5,461 nt of DNA, taken from Treponema sp. GTDB taxonomy: Bacteria; Spirochaetota; Spirochaetia; Treponematales; Treponemataceae. The DNA lies in contig JAILQA010000031.1 in NCBI GenBank assembly GCA_024699205.1, positions 1 through 5,461 of the forward strand, read 5' to 3'. Below the pieces are notes generated by a model that had not been told where the DNA came from, did no database searches, and worked only from the letters and a program-made list of their open reading frames with translations. This document shows positions 1 through 5,461 of this stretch, piece by piece. The first letter of the stretch is position 1. Each line of letters opens with the position of its first letter. A program made the translations under genes and the position numbers.

Positions 1-649
1 TAGCGGAATGAAAATCGGGCTGGGAACAGGTTCAACCGCCATGCCTGCCGTAAAAAGACTTGCAGAATATATAGCAAAGGGAAAATTAAAAGACATAAAA
101 GCCGTTGCAACAAGCTTTCAAACAGAAAATGCCTGTCAGGACCTTGGAATTCCTGTATATTCAATGAACGATAAAATCATAGGCGGACAGCTTGATCTTG
201 CAATCGATGGAGCCGATGAGGTTACTCCTGACTGTTTCTGCATAAAAGGTGGTGGAGCAGCACATGTCCGCGAAAAGATTGTTGAATACAATTCAAAAGT
301 TTTTGTCGTAGTTGCAGACTCAACAAAAGCTGTTGATACAATCGGTACTAAGTTTCCTGTCCCTGTAGAAATTATTCCATCTGCAAGAATACCGGTAACA
401 AATGCTCTCAACGCTCTTGGCGCAAAATGTGTATTGCGGGAAGGAGTAAGAAAATGCGGGCCTGTAATCACCGACAATGGAAACCAGATTTTAGACTGCA
501 CCTGGGAAAAACCAATTAATGTTGCAGAAATGGAAGATAAAATAAACTCTATCGTAGGTGTTGTGGAAAACGGTCTTTTCTCAAAAAACAAGCCGATTGT
601 GTTTGTTGTAAAAGAAGATGACAGCGTAGAAGAACGCAACTGGCACTAA
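1..649 (+). CDS. rpiA: Ribose-5-phosphate isomerase A, 5' end missing at window edge
   Basis: The enzyme interconverts ribose 5-phosphate and ribulose 5-phosphate in the cytoplasm, in the non-oxidative pentose phosphate pathway. Numbering from the ATG at base 8, visible motifs are the phosphate-binding loop GLGTGSTA (residues 4-11), DGADE (67-71) and KGGGAAHVREK (80-90). These supply the counterparts of the E. coli catalytic residues D81, D84, K94 and E103 as D67, D70, K80 and E89. PVPVEIIPSA follows at 117-126. The ATG at base 8 is probably not the start: the frame is open to the left edge, encoding Ser-Gly before that Met, and E. coli RpiA has about 21 more residues ahead of this point. The real start therefore lies outside the window. 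The stop is TAA at 647-649. The spacing between loop and active site is closer to the plant-like RpiA type, with 7 more residues than E. coli. It probably shares a transcript with the next gene, 26 bases downstream. Confidence 0.95.
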   Translation, partial: SGMKIGLGTGSTAMPAVKRLAEYIAKGKLKDIKAVATSFQTENACQDLGIPVYSMNDKIIGGQLDLAIDGADEVTPDCFCIKGGGAAHVREKIVEYNSKVFVVVADSTKAVDTIGTKFPVPVEIIPSARIPVTNALNALGAKCVLREGVRKCGPVITDNGNQILDCTWEKPINVAEMEDKINSIVGVVENGLFSKNKPIVFVVKEDDSVEERNWH

Positions 650-675
650 TTTTCCTAATTTGGCAAGGATAATCT

Positions 676-2043
676 ATGTTTCCGCCCTTTAATCAAGAGC
701 TCGCACATCATTACTGCGAAAAAATCATAGCGGATATTCAAAGCGGTAAGCTGGAATTAAAGCAGATAACTTCCATAAGTCAGGAAAGAATAGATCAAGG
801 TCTGATGATTGGAAGCGCTGTCTGCTGGGATGCCAAAGCAAATACTCGGGTTATTTTAGCAGCTGTAAGCGGAATCAGCAGACAAATAGTTGGACAAAGT
901 GATAAAAATACTATAATAGTTCCACCTCTTGTCAGCAATGAAGTCATCACATCTGCACTTCAAAAAAATGACAGGCAGATTCACGAGCTTACAGAAAAAA
1001 TCAATTCTCTTGAAAAAACTCAAACCCAAGAAAAAAGCCAGTTACTTTCCGAGCGGAAAAAACTCACAGACGAATCCCTGCTTAAAGTTTTTACTCAGTA
1101 TTCCTTTACCAGATTTGACGGGAAAAAAGTTTCTCTTAATCAGATTATAAAAGAACATCATGGAAAACTGCCGCCAACAGGAACCGGAGATTGCTGTGCT
1201 CCAAAGCTTTTGTCTTATGCCTTTGAACATAAATTACAAATTATAAGTATGGATGAAGTCTATTTTGGCAAAAACACAGCACATAAAACAAACGGCCTGT
1301 CCTATCCTCCCTGCGACGAACGCTGCGCTTACATTCTGCCGTCAATTCTTGGGCTTGAAATTATTTACAGAGACAAGGATATTATTGTAATAAACAAACC
1401 CTCAGGCCTTCTGTCTGTACCGGGAAAGGGCCAAGAAAAACAAGACTGCCTTTCTTCACGTATAAAAGCCCTCTTCCCTGCTTGCATTGAACAACCTTCA
1501 GTTCACCGTCTTGATATGGAAACTTCCGGCCTCATGGTTTACGCTTTTACAGATGAAGCTCATAAAAATCTCAGCAGGCAGTTTGAAGAAGGAAAAGTTC
1601 ATAAAGAATACGAAGCACTCTTAGACGGTATTCTGGCACTTGCAAAAGGAAAACTTGCTCCCCAAAAAGGAGAAGACCAGGGAATCATAAAACTACCTTT
1701 TAGACTGGACATAGATAACCGCCCCCACCAGATTTATGATGAAGAAAATGGAAAAATAGGAATAACTGAATGGATAAATAAAGGAAGCGAATATTACACT
1801 AATCCGCTGACAAAAAAAAGAAAAAAAGTTACGCGGGTTCTTTTTATTCCCCACACAGGAAGAACCCATCAGCTGAGACTTGCAAGCAGCGACAGCCACG
1901 GCTTTGGGCTTCCTATAACAGGAGACAGTTTGTATGGCAAGCCTCAGAAAGGAGAACGATTGATGCTGCACGCCTACAAACTGTCTTTTTATCATCCGAC
2001 AAGCGGAAAGCTTATGACTTTTGAAAAAAAATCTGGCTTCTAA
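676..2043 (+). CDS. rluA: RluA-family RNA pseudouridine synthase with long N-terminal extension
   Basis: This enzyme isomerises uridine to pseudouridine in structured RNA. The catalytic domain spans about residues 227-455: NKPSGLLSVPG (240-250), HRLDMETSG with the catalytic Asp (D280), the RluA-like DNRPHQ (347-352), and TGRTHQLR (394-401). This pattern resembles E. coli RluA (23S rRNA U746 and tRNA U32) more than RluC or RluD, but the target is inferred, so the symbol is tentative. About 225 residues precede it, which E. coli RluA (219 residues in all) lacks. They comprise an N-terminal region (1-90), a charged coiled-coil-like stretch (about 95-138), and a segment with GTGDCCAPKLL (169-179) and YPPCDERC (210-217). 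Similar extensions occur in long RluA-family proteins of some gammaproteobacteria, which I recall as about 550 residues. The start is ATG 676, with AAGGA at 665-669 six bases upstream. The gene follows rpiA by 26 bases. Its last codons lie within a hairpin terminator. A basic stretch, TKKRKKVTR (379-387), is encoded by an A-rich run. Confidence 0.9.
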   Translation: MFPPFNQELAHHYCEKIIADIQSGKLELKQITSISQERIDQGLMIGSAVCWDAKANTRVILAAVSGISRQIVGQSDKNTIIVPPLVSNEVITSALQKNDRQIHELTEKINSLEKTQTQEKSQLLSERKKLTDESLLKVFTQYSFTRFDGKKVSLNQIIKEHHGKLPPTGTGDCCAPKLLSYAFEHKLQIISMDEVYFGKNTAHKTNGLSYPPCDERCAYILPSILGLEIIYRDKDIIVINKPSGLLSVPGKGQEKQDCLSSRIKALFPACIEQPSVHRLDMETSGLMVYAFTDEAHKNLSRQFEEGKVHKEYEALLDGILALAKGKLAPQKGEDQGIIKLPFRLDIDNRPHQIYDEENGKIGITEWINKGSEYYTNPLTKKRKKVTRVLFIPHTGRTHQLRLASSDSHGFGLPITGDSLYGKPQKGERLMLHAYKLSFYHPTSGKLMTFEKKSGF

Positions 2044-2059
2044 ACAGAAACCAGATTTT
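2024..2059 (-). terminator. Rho-independent terminator at the end of dapA-add-asd, overlapping the rluA-type stop codon
   Basis: An inverted repeat pairs 2028-2041 with 2046-2059: nine pairs (AAAATCTGG with CCAGATTTT), one C/A mismatch, then four more pairs (TTCT with AGAA) closing on a four-base loop. On the minus strand the hairpin is followed by eight U residues (complement of A2024-2031, partly in the stem base), a classic intrinsic terminator just after the asd stop. On the plus strand the right arm ends in four U residues that are part of the stem, so termination there is probably weaker. The stop codon of the rluA-type gene (2041-2043) begins at the top of the left arm. The stem was found by direct reading; no folding energy was calculated. 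Confidence 0.85.
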
Positions 2060-2067
2060 AAGGCAGA

Positions 2068-3171
2068 TTAATTATCAAAAAATCCTTTTGCCTTTAATAA
2101 TTCTGCATTCAAAATACCACCAAGAGCGGCACCTCGTTTTGTGTTGTGACTTAAAGCAACAAACTTAACGTCAAAAACATTACAAGGACGAAGTCTTCCA
2201 ATTACACAAGCCATTCCCTTTTCTGTATCACGGTCGCGGCGTGGCTGTGGTCGGTTTTCTTCGTGACGAACAACAATTGGATGTTCAGGTGCGCTAGGCA
2301 ATTTTAATTTCTGTGGCAATGAAGAGAAGGATGTCCAGACTCTTTCAATTTCTTCGAGACTTGGTTTTTTATCATCAGGTAAATCAAACTCCAGAGAAAC
2401 ACAGGCTGTATGTCCGTCAATTACAGGAACGCGGGTACAGGTTGAAGAAACAATTGGTCCAGGAGCATTTTCAATTTTACCGTCAACAACGTTTCCAAGG
2501 ATTTTGAGACATTCTTTTTCTGTTTTTTCTTCCTCACCACCAATAAAAGGAACGATATTATCAATCATATCAAAAGAAGGAACTCCAGGATAACCGGCAC
2601 CAGAAGTAGCCTGCAAGGTTGTAACAATCATTCTCTTAATCGGATAACCAGCCTGCTGTAAAGCAAAAATTGGCATCATATAAGTCTGGAGAGAGCAGTT
2701 AGGTTTTACAGCAATAAAGCCCTTGTCCCAGCCATGATGTTTTTTCTGTGCTTCAATAACATCAAGATGACTAAAGTTAATTTCTGGAACCAGCATTGGA
2801 ACATCCTCTGTCCAGCGGTTTGCAGAAGCATTTGAAACTACAGGGATTCCTTCTGCCGCATAAGCTGCTTCAAGATTTTTAATATCTTCTTTTTTAGGAA
2901 GTTCAAGAGCACTGAATACAAACTGACATTTTCCAAGTGCTTTTTCTGCCAGATTTGCATCTTCAACCATTAAATCAGCAACGCCAGATGGAATATTTTC
3001 ACCAATTAACCAGCGGTTTTTAACTGCATCCTTGTACAACTGTCCTGCAGAACGAGGAGAAGCAGCTACATAAGTTACTTCAAACCATGGATGATCTTCC
3101 AGCAATTTAATGTAACGCTGTCCAACCATACCTGTTGCACCTAAAACGCCGACTTTAATTTTTCCAGCCAT
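2068..3171 (-). CDS. asd: Aspartate-semialdehyde dehydrogenase, fungal/archaeal type
   Basis: It reduces L-4-aspartyl phosphate with NADPH to L-aspartate-4-semialdehyde, the branch point to diaminopimelate/lysine and to homoserine, threonine and methionine. At 367 residues it has a full family length. The N-terminal nucleotide-binding motif is VGVLGATGMVGQ (7-18). The catalytic cysteine is C159 in KPNCS (156-160). TLQATSGAGYPGVPSFD lies at 185-201, the probable acid/base histidine is H254 in VIDGHTA, and RPQPRRDRD (307-315) is typical of this branch. TLQATSGAGYPGVP with the following DNIVPFI and GGEEEK marks the archaeal/fungal subgroup and not the E. coli type. The ATG at 3171 is preceded by a strong GGAGGA (complement of 3181-3186) nine bases upstream, the best ribosome site in the window. 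It is the last gene of the minus-strand run, 35 bases after add, and supplies the substrate of the DapA encoded in the same run. Confidence 0.95.
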   Translation of the reverse strand: MAGKIKVGVLGATGMVGQRYIKLLEDHPWFEVTYVAASPRSAGQLYKDAVKNRWLIGENIPSGVADLMVEDANLAEKALGKCQFVFSALELPKKEDIKNLEAAYAAEGIPVVSNASANRWTEDVPMLVPEINFSHLDVIEAQKKHHGWDKGFIAVKPNCSLQTYMMPIFALQQAGYPIKRMIVTTLQATSGAGYPGVPSFDMIDNIVPFIGGEEEKTEKECLKILGNVVDGKIENAPGPIVSSTCTRVPVIDGHTACVSLEFDLPDDKKPSLEEIERVWTSFSSLPQKLKLPSAPEHPIVVRHEENRPQPRRDRDTEKGMACVIGRLRPCNVFDVKFVALSHNTKRGAALGGILNAELLKAKGFFDN

Positions 3172-3206
3172 ATTTATAAATCCTCCAATATCTACATAAT
3201 TAGCAA

Positions 3207-4178
3207 TCAGCTATTAATAATTTTCTTCATTTTTTCTTTATATTCATCACTACAAAAGGCAGAGTCAACTGCATTCAAGAGCAAGACTTTTTTTTCTGCC
3301 TCTGTAATTCCATACATTTTTTTTATATAATCAAACTCATTTTTTATATTTGTACGGCAAATAGCAGGGTCATCAGTATTGATTGTAACTTTAATTCCTT
3401 TTTCAAGAAAGTTACGTAAAGGATATTTTGACATATCATCTACAGCTTTTGTCTGGCGGTTGCTGTTTGGACACATTTCCAGCGGAATATTGTGAGCAGC
3501 AACATAATCCACAAGCTCCTGGTCTTCTGCAATACGAACACCATGACCAATTCTTACTGCACCAAAGTCAAGAGCAGCCTTTACACTTTCCGGGCCATCA
3601 GCTTCACCTGCATGAATTGTAAAAGGAATATTATATTTTCTTGCCAGAGCAAAAGGAGCTTCAAAATCTTTTGTCTTAAACAAAGCTTCGGCACCAGCTA
3701 AATCTATAGCAACAACACCCTCATCCTTTACAAGATATTTTTTAGCAAGCTCAATAGTTTCAAGATTTTCTTCTTGATTATGATCTGAACGCATAAGACA
3801 AAGTATCAAGTTTGTTTGTAAGGATGATTTTTTCAAACCTTCTAAAGCGGCAAGAATAACTTCTTCCTGACTAAGACCATTTACACAATGCAACTGAGGA
3901 GCAAAACGAAGTTCAAGATAAATAAGTCCCTGCTTTCGGAACATTTTCTGAACCAGATAAAAAGCCTGAGTAATTCCTTCTTTTGTCTGAAGCAATCTTA
4001 AAGGCAAGCCAAAACAAGTTAAAAAATCATTCAAGCTTTCACAATGCTCAGGAATGGAAAGTTTTTTTAACAATGCTTCGTCGCTTTTAGCAGGCAGTTC
4101 AAGATTCTGAATTGCCGCCAACTCTTTTGCTATATCTACAGTTATGCTTCCATCTAAATGGCAGTGTAAATCAATCAA
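3207..4178 (-). CDS. add: Adenosine deaminase
   Basis: It hydrolyses adenosine (and deoxyadenosine) to inosine and ammonia in purine salvage; it is a zinc-dependent TIM-barrel amidohydrolase. Zinc ligands are visible as H5 and H7 (DLHCHLDGS), H189 (TIHAGEADGPES) and D269 (INTDDP). The catalytic glutamate is E192, with H212 in GHGV and D270 completing the site. HAGEADGPES and CPNSNRQTKAV fit adenosine deaminases better than adenine deaminases, which usually read HAGEEGP. Length is 323 residues, slightly short because the first zinc motif begins almost at the N terminus. The start is a TTG at 4176-4178: the in-frame upstream stretch contains only TGG, GGT, TGT and ATA codons before a TAG (complement of 4191-4193), so no ATG or GTG is available ahead of the HxH motif. 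The gene lies 25 bases after dapA and 35 before asd. Aminodeoxyfutalosine deaminase is a less likely alternative. Confidence 0.92.
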   Translation of the reverse strand: MIDLHCHLDGSITVDIAKELAAIQNLELPAKSDEALLKKLSIPEHCESLNDFLTCFGLPLRLLQTKEGITQAFYLVQKMFRKQGLIYLELRFAPQLHCVNGLSQEEVILAALEGLKKSSLQTNLILCLMRSDHNQEENLETIELAKKYLVKDEGVVAIDLAGAEALFKTKDFEAPFALARKYNIPFTIHAGEADGPESVKAALDFGAVRIGHGVRIAEDQELVDYVAAHNIPLEMCPNSNRQTKAVDDMSKYPLRNFLEKGIKVTINTDDPAICRTNIKNEFDYIKKMYGITEAEKKVLLLNAVDSAFCSDEYKEKMKKIINS

Positions 4179-4185
4179 TATACAA

Positions 4186-4189
4186 CCCC
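4186..4189 (-). promoter_or_regulatory. Weak ribosome-binding site for the TTG-initiated add
   Basis: The minus strand reads GTGGGGTTG ahead of the TTG start, with GGGG seven bases from it. This is a poor match to the AGGAGG consensus but is the only purine-rich element at the right distance. It is the main positional support for initiation at TTG 4178. Downstream asd has GGAGGA and upstream dapA has AGAGGT, so add is probably translated less efficiently than either neighbour. Confidence 0.45.
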
Positions 4190-4203
4190 ACTAAAACTAA
4201 AGA

Positions 4204-5118
4204 TTATAAATTGCAAGCTTTAATTGCATCCTCAATAGTTTTTTTAGCAGCCTCGGTAACTTCTACCAGAGGAAGTCTCAAACTACCAGCAGGCAGTCCT
4301 TTATAATTCATAGCATATTTAATTGATGATGGATTTCCATCGCAGAACTCAGCCTTAAAGAATGGAGCCAGTCTGTAATGAATCTCACGAGCTTTTTTGA
4401 AGTCACCTGTTGCACAGGCTGTTGTAAGTTCATGCATAAGACCAGGAATGAGGTTTGAAGCAACAGAAATAATTCCGTCACCACCAGCAGCCATCAAAGG
4501 AAGTGTCAAAGCATCATCTCCAGACAAAACTGCAAAATCAGGCTTTTTATTTTTAATCTGACCGATTACTTCCATCATTTGAGAAACGCTTCCACTAGCC
4601 TCTTTTACACCGGCAATATTTGGAAGTTCTGCAATTCTTGCAAGTAAATCTGTTGGAATATTAAGACCTGTTCTTCCCTGAATGTTATATACGATAATTG
4701 GAACGCCAACCTTTGAGCAGGCTGCAAAATGCTGATAAATACCTTCTTTTGAAGGCTTGTTATAATAAGGAGTTACAACAAGAGCAGCATCTGCACCAGC
4801 CTTTTTAGCACGTTCACAGTAAGTAACTGCGTCTTTTGTGTTGTTTGAACCAGCACCCAAAATTATAGGGATTTTTTTACCAGAGGATTTTTCAAATTTA
4901 CGTACTTCTTCAAAAACAATTTCGATAATTTTGTCTTCTTCGCTGCCAGGTTTTTCGTCCAAAGTTGGAGTTTCAGCAGTTGTTCCAAGAGGAACTAAAC
5001 CATCGATTCCCTGTTCGAGCTGGAAAATTACATTCTTTCTGAATCCGTCATAATCAACTTCACCGCTTTGTGTCATCGGTGTAATTAAGGCTGTAAAAGC
5101 CCCCTTAAAAATACTCAT
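4204..5118 (-). CDS. dapA: 4-hydroxy-tetrahydrodipicolinate synthase
   Basis: It condenses pyruvate with L-aspartate-4-semialdehyde, the first committed step of diaminopimelate and lysine synthesis, as a cytoplasmic TIM-barrel class I aldolase. The Schiff-base lysine is K172 in GVKEASG (170-176). The proton-relay residues are present: T46-T47 in LGTTAE, Y118-Y119 in VTPYYNKP, Y144 and R149 in VYNIQGRTG. Length is 304 residues against about 292 in E. coli, mostly from a ten-residue insertion between about residues 54 and 80. The histidines of the E. coli lysine-inhibition site (H53, H56) have no counterpart. ATG 5118 is preceded by AGAGGT (complement of 5125-5130) six bases upstream. It is the first gene of the minus-strand run, and Asd, encoded two genes on, makes its substrate. 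Related pyruvate aldolases such as N-acetylneuraminate lyase look similar, but the GTTAETPTL motif and the asd context favour DapA. Confidence 0.95.
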   Translation of the reverse strand: MSIFKGAFTALITPMTQSGEVDYDGFRKNVIFQLEQGIDGLVPLGTTAETPTLDEKPGSEEDKIIEIVFEEVRKFEKSSGKKIPIILGAGSNNTKDAVTYCERAKKAGADAALVVTPYYNKPSKEGIYQHFAACSKVGVPIIVYNIQGRTGLNIPTDLLARIAELPNIAGVKEASGSVSQMMEVIGQIKNKKPDFAVLSGDDALTLPLMAAGGDGIISVASNLIPGLMHELTTACATGDFKKAREIHYRLAPFFKAEFCDGNPSSIKYAMNYKGLPAGSLRLPLVEVTEAAKKTIEDAIKACNL

Positions 5119-5145
5119 TTTTTTACCTCTGATAAAATTAGTTTA

Positions 5146-5154
5146 TGCTATAAT
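5146..5154 (+). promoter_or_regulatory. Candidate extended -10 promoter for the divergent membrane protein gene
   Basis: The plus strand reads TGCTATAAT, a perfect TGnTATAAT extended -10 element; no good -35 lies 16-18 bases upstream, which extended -10 promoters can tolerate. It would start transcription near 5161 and leave a leader of about 136 bases before the GTG at 5297. Other plus-strand -10-like sites, TATAAT at 5180-5185 and TATACT at 5238-5243, could serve instead. The element overlaps the -10 proposed for dapA on the other strand. Confidence 0.4.
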
Positions 5155-5178
5155 AGTAAATTTAAAAGATAAATTCAA
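5150..5178 (-). promoter_or_regulatory. Candidate sigma-70-type promoter for dapA-add-asd
   Basis: On the minus strand TTGAAT (complement of 5173-5178, four of six matches to TTGACA) is followed after exactly 17 bases by TATTAT (complement of 5150-5155, five of six matches to TATAAT). Transcription would begin near 5143 and give a leader of about 25 bases holding the dapA ribosome site. Such a leader is too short for a lysine riboswitch, and none is visible. The AT-rich surroundings make chance matches likely. Confidence 0.5.
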
Positions 5179-5296
5179 TTATAATGCAAATCTTAATTAT
5201 CATTTCATTTTTTATAAGACCTTTGCCATGGGATTTATATACTTTTTACAGAAAATCAAATAGAATATCCAAAAATAAATTTTCAGGTAATCAATT

Positions 5297-5461
5297 GTGA
5301 CACAAAGAGAAGATAAAAATAAAAAGCTGCTTATCAGTCTTTCCATTTCAATCCCAGCTGCACTACTCCTAGCTTTTGCAATTTTACTGAGCGTAAGAGC
5401 TTTATCTTTCAAAAAGACTATTGCGGCACAAAAACTTTCCCAGGAAGAAAATGAAAAATTG
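5297..5461 (+). CDS. N-terminal part of an unidentified membrane-anchored protein, cut by window edge
   Basis: The frame stays open for 55 codons from a GTG at 5297 to the right edge. An in-frame TAA at 5288-5290 rules out an earlier start, and AGGT at 5285-5288 lies eight bases before the GTG. The product begins with a charged segment (MTQREDKNKK). One hydrophobic helix follows at about residues 11-33, starting LLISLSISIPAALLLAF, and then a charged segment (residues 34-55) rich in Lys, Glu and Gln that could begin a coiled coil or an extracytoplasmic domain. The positive N terminus suggests a signal anchor with the N terminus inside; a cleavable signal peptide is possible, though no clear cleavage site is seen. 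Single-pass proteins with such starts occur in many families (sensors, divisome proteins, secretion factors), and I cannot choose among them. It is divergent from dapA across 178 bases. A minus-strand open frame over this stretch is regarded as its shadow. Confidence 0.65.
   Translation, partial: MTQREDKNKKLLISLSISIPAALLLAFAILLSVRALSFKKTIAAQKLSQEENEKL

Noticed and set aside
8..10. ATG at base 8 as the start of rpiA
   Set aside because: The frame is open to the left edge with Ser-Gly codons before it, and RpiA proteins have about 20 residues ahead of this glycine-rich loop, so the Met is internal.
136..639. A 167-codon minus-strand open frame
   Set aside because: It lies wholly antisense to rpiA, which has all its catalytic motifs; its low-complexity Ser/Thr-rich translation matches no family I know.
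1693..1995. A 100-codon minus-strand open frame
   Set aside because: It is antisense to the conserved catalytic domain of the pseudouridine synthase and has no recognisable motif.
5177..5200. Direct repeat AATTAT at 5177-5182 and 5195-5200 as a possible operator
   Set aside because: Six-base AT repeats are expected by chance in sequence of this composition.
5119..5296. A lysine riboswitch or other structured leader ahead of dapA
   Set aside because: The spacer is only 178 bases, very AT-rich, and shows no long paired stems; the likely dapA promoter leaves a leader of about 25 bases.
5212..5412. A 66-codon minus-strand open frame with hydrophobic stretches
   Set aside because: It overlaps the better-supported plus-strand GTG frame; its hydrophobicity comes largely from AT-rich spacer DNA. 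It would sit directly upstream of dapA on the same strand, so it cannot be wholly excluded, but I saw no supporting motif.

Overview
The window looks like ordinary chromosomal housekeeping sequence from a fairly AT-rich bacterium. The protein style (a long RluA-family enzyme with a coiled-coil extension, a fungal/archaeal-type aspartate-semialdehyde dehydrogenase, a DapA with a short insertion) suggests a spirochaete, perhaps a Treponema of the gut or rumen. That placement comes from remembered protein style and was not checked against any database. I see no rRNA, tRNA, CRISPR array, insertion sequence or phage gene.

Layout: three transcription blocks. (1) Bases 1-2043, plus strand: the 3' part of rpiA (ribose-5-phosphate isomerase A, cut by the left edge), then 26 bases later an RluA-family pseudouridine synthase with an unusual N-terminal extension. 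(2) Bases 5118-2068, minus strand: a tight run dapA - add - asd, with gaps of 25 and 35 bases. It converges on the rluA-type gene and ends at a strong hairpin that contains that gene's stop codon. (3) From 5297 to the right edge, plus strand: the first 55 codons of a membrane-anchored protein, divergent from dapA. The 178-base divergent spacer holds -10-like elements that read on both strands.

Function: asd makes L-aspartate-4-semialdehyde and dapA condenses it with pyruvate, the entry to diaminopimelate and lysine. Both genes therefore serve cell-wall or lysine synthesis, while add, placed between them, belongs to purine salvage. rpiA serves the non-oxidative pentose phosphate pathway, and the pseudouridine synthase modifies RNA. 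I found no convincing new biological system. The points most worth a second look are the terminator inside the coding end of the rluA-type gene, the cysteine-containing N-terminal domain of that enzyme, the dapA-add-asd gene order, changes in the DapA lysine-binding site, and the symmetric divergent promoter region.
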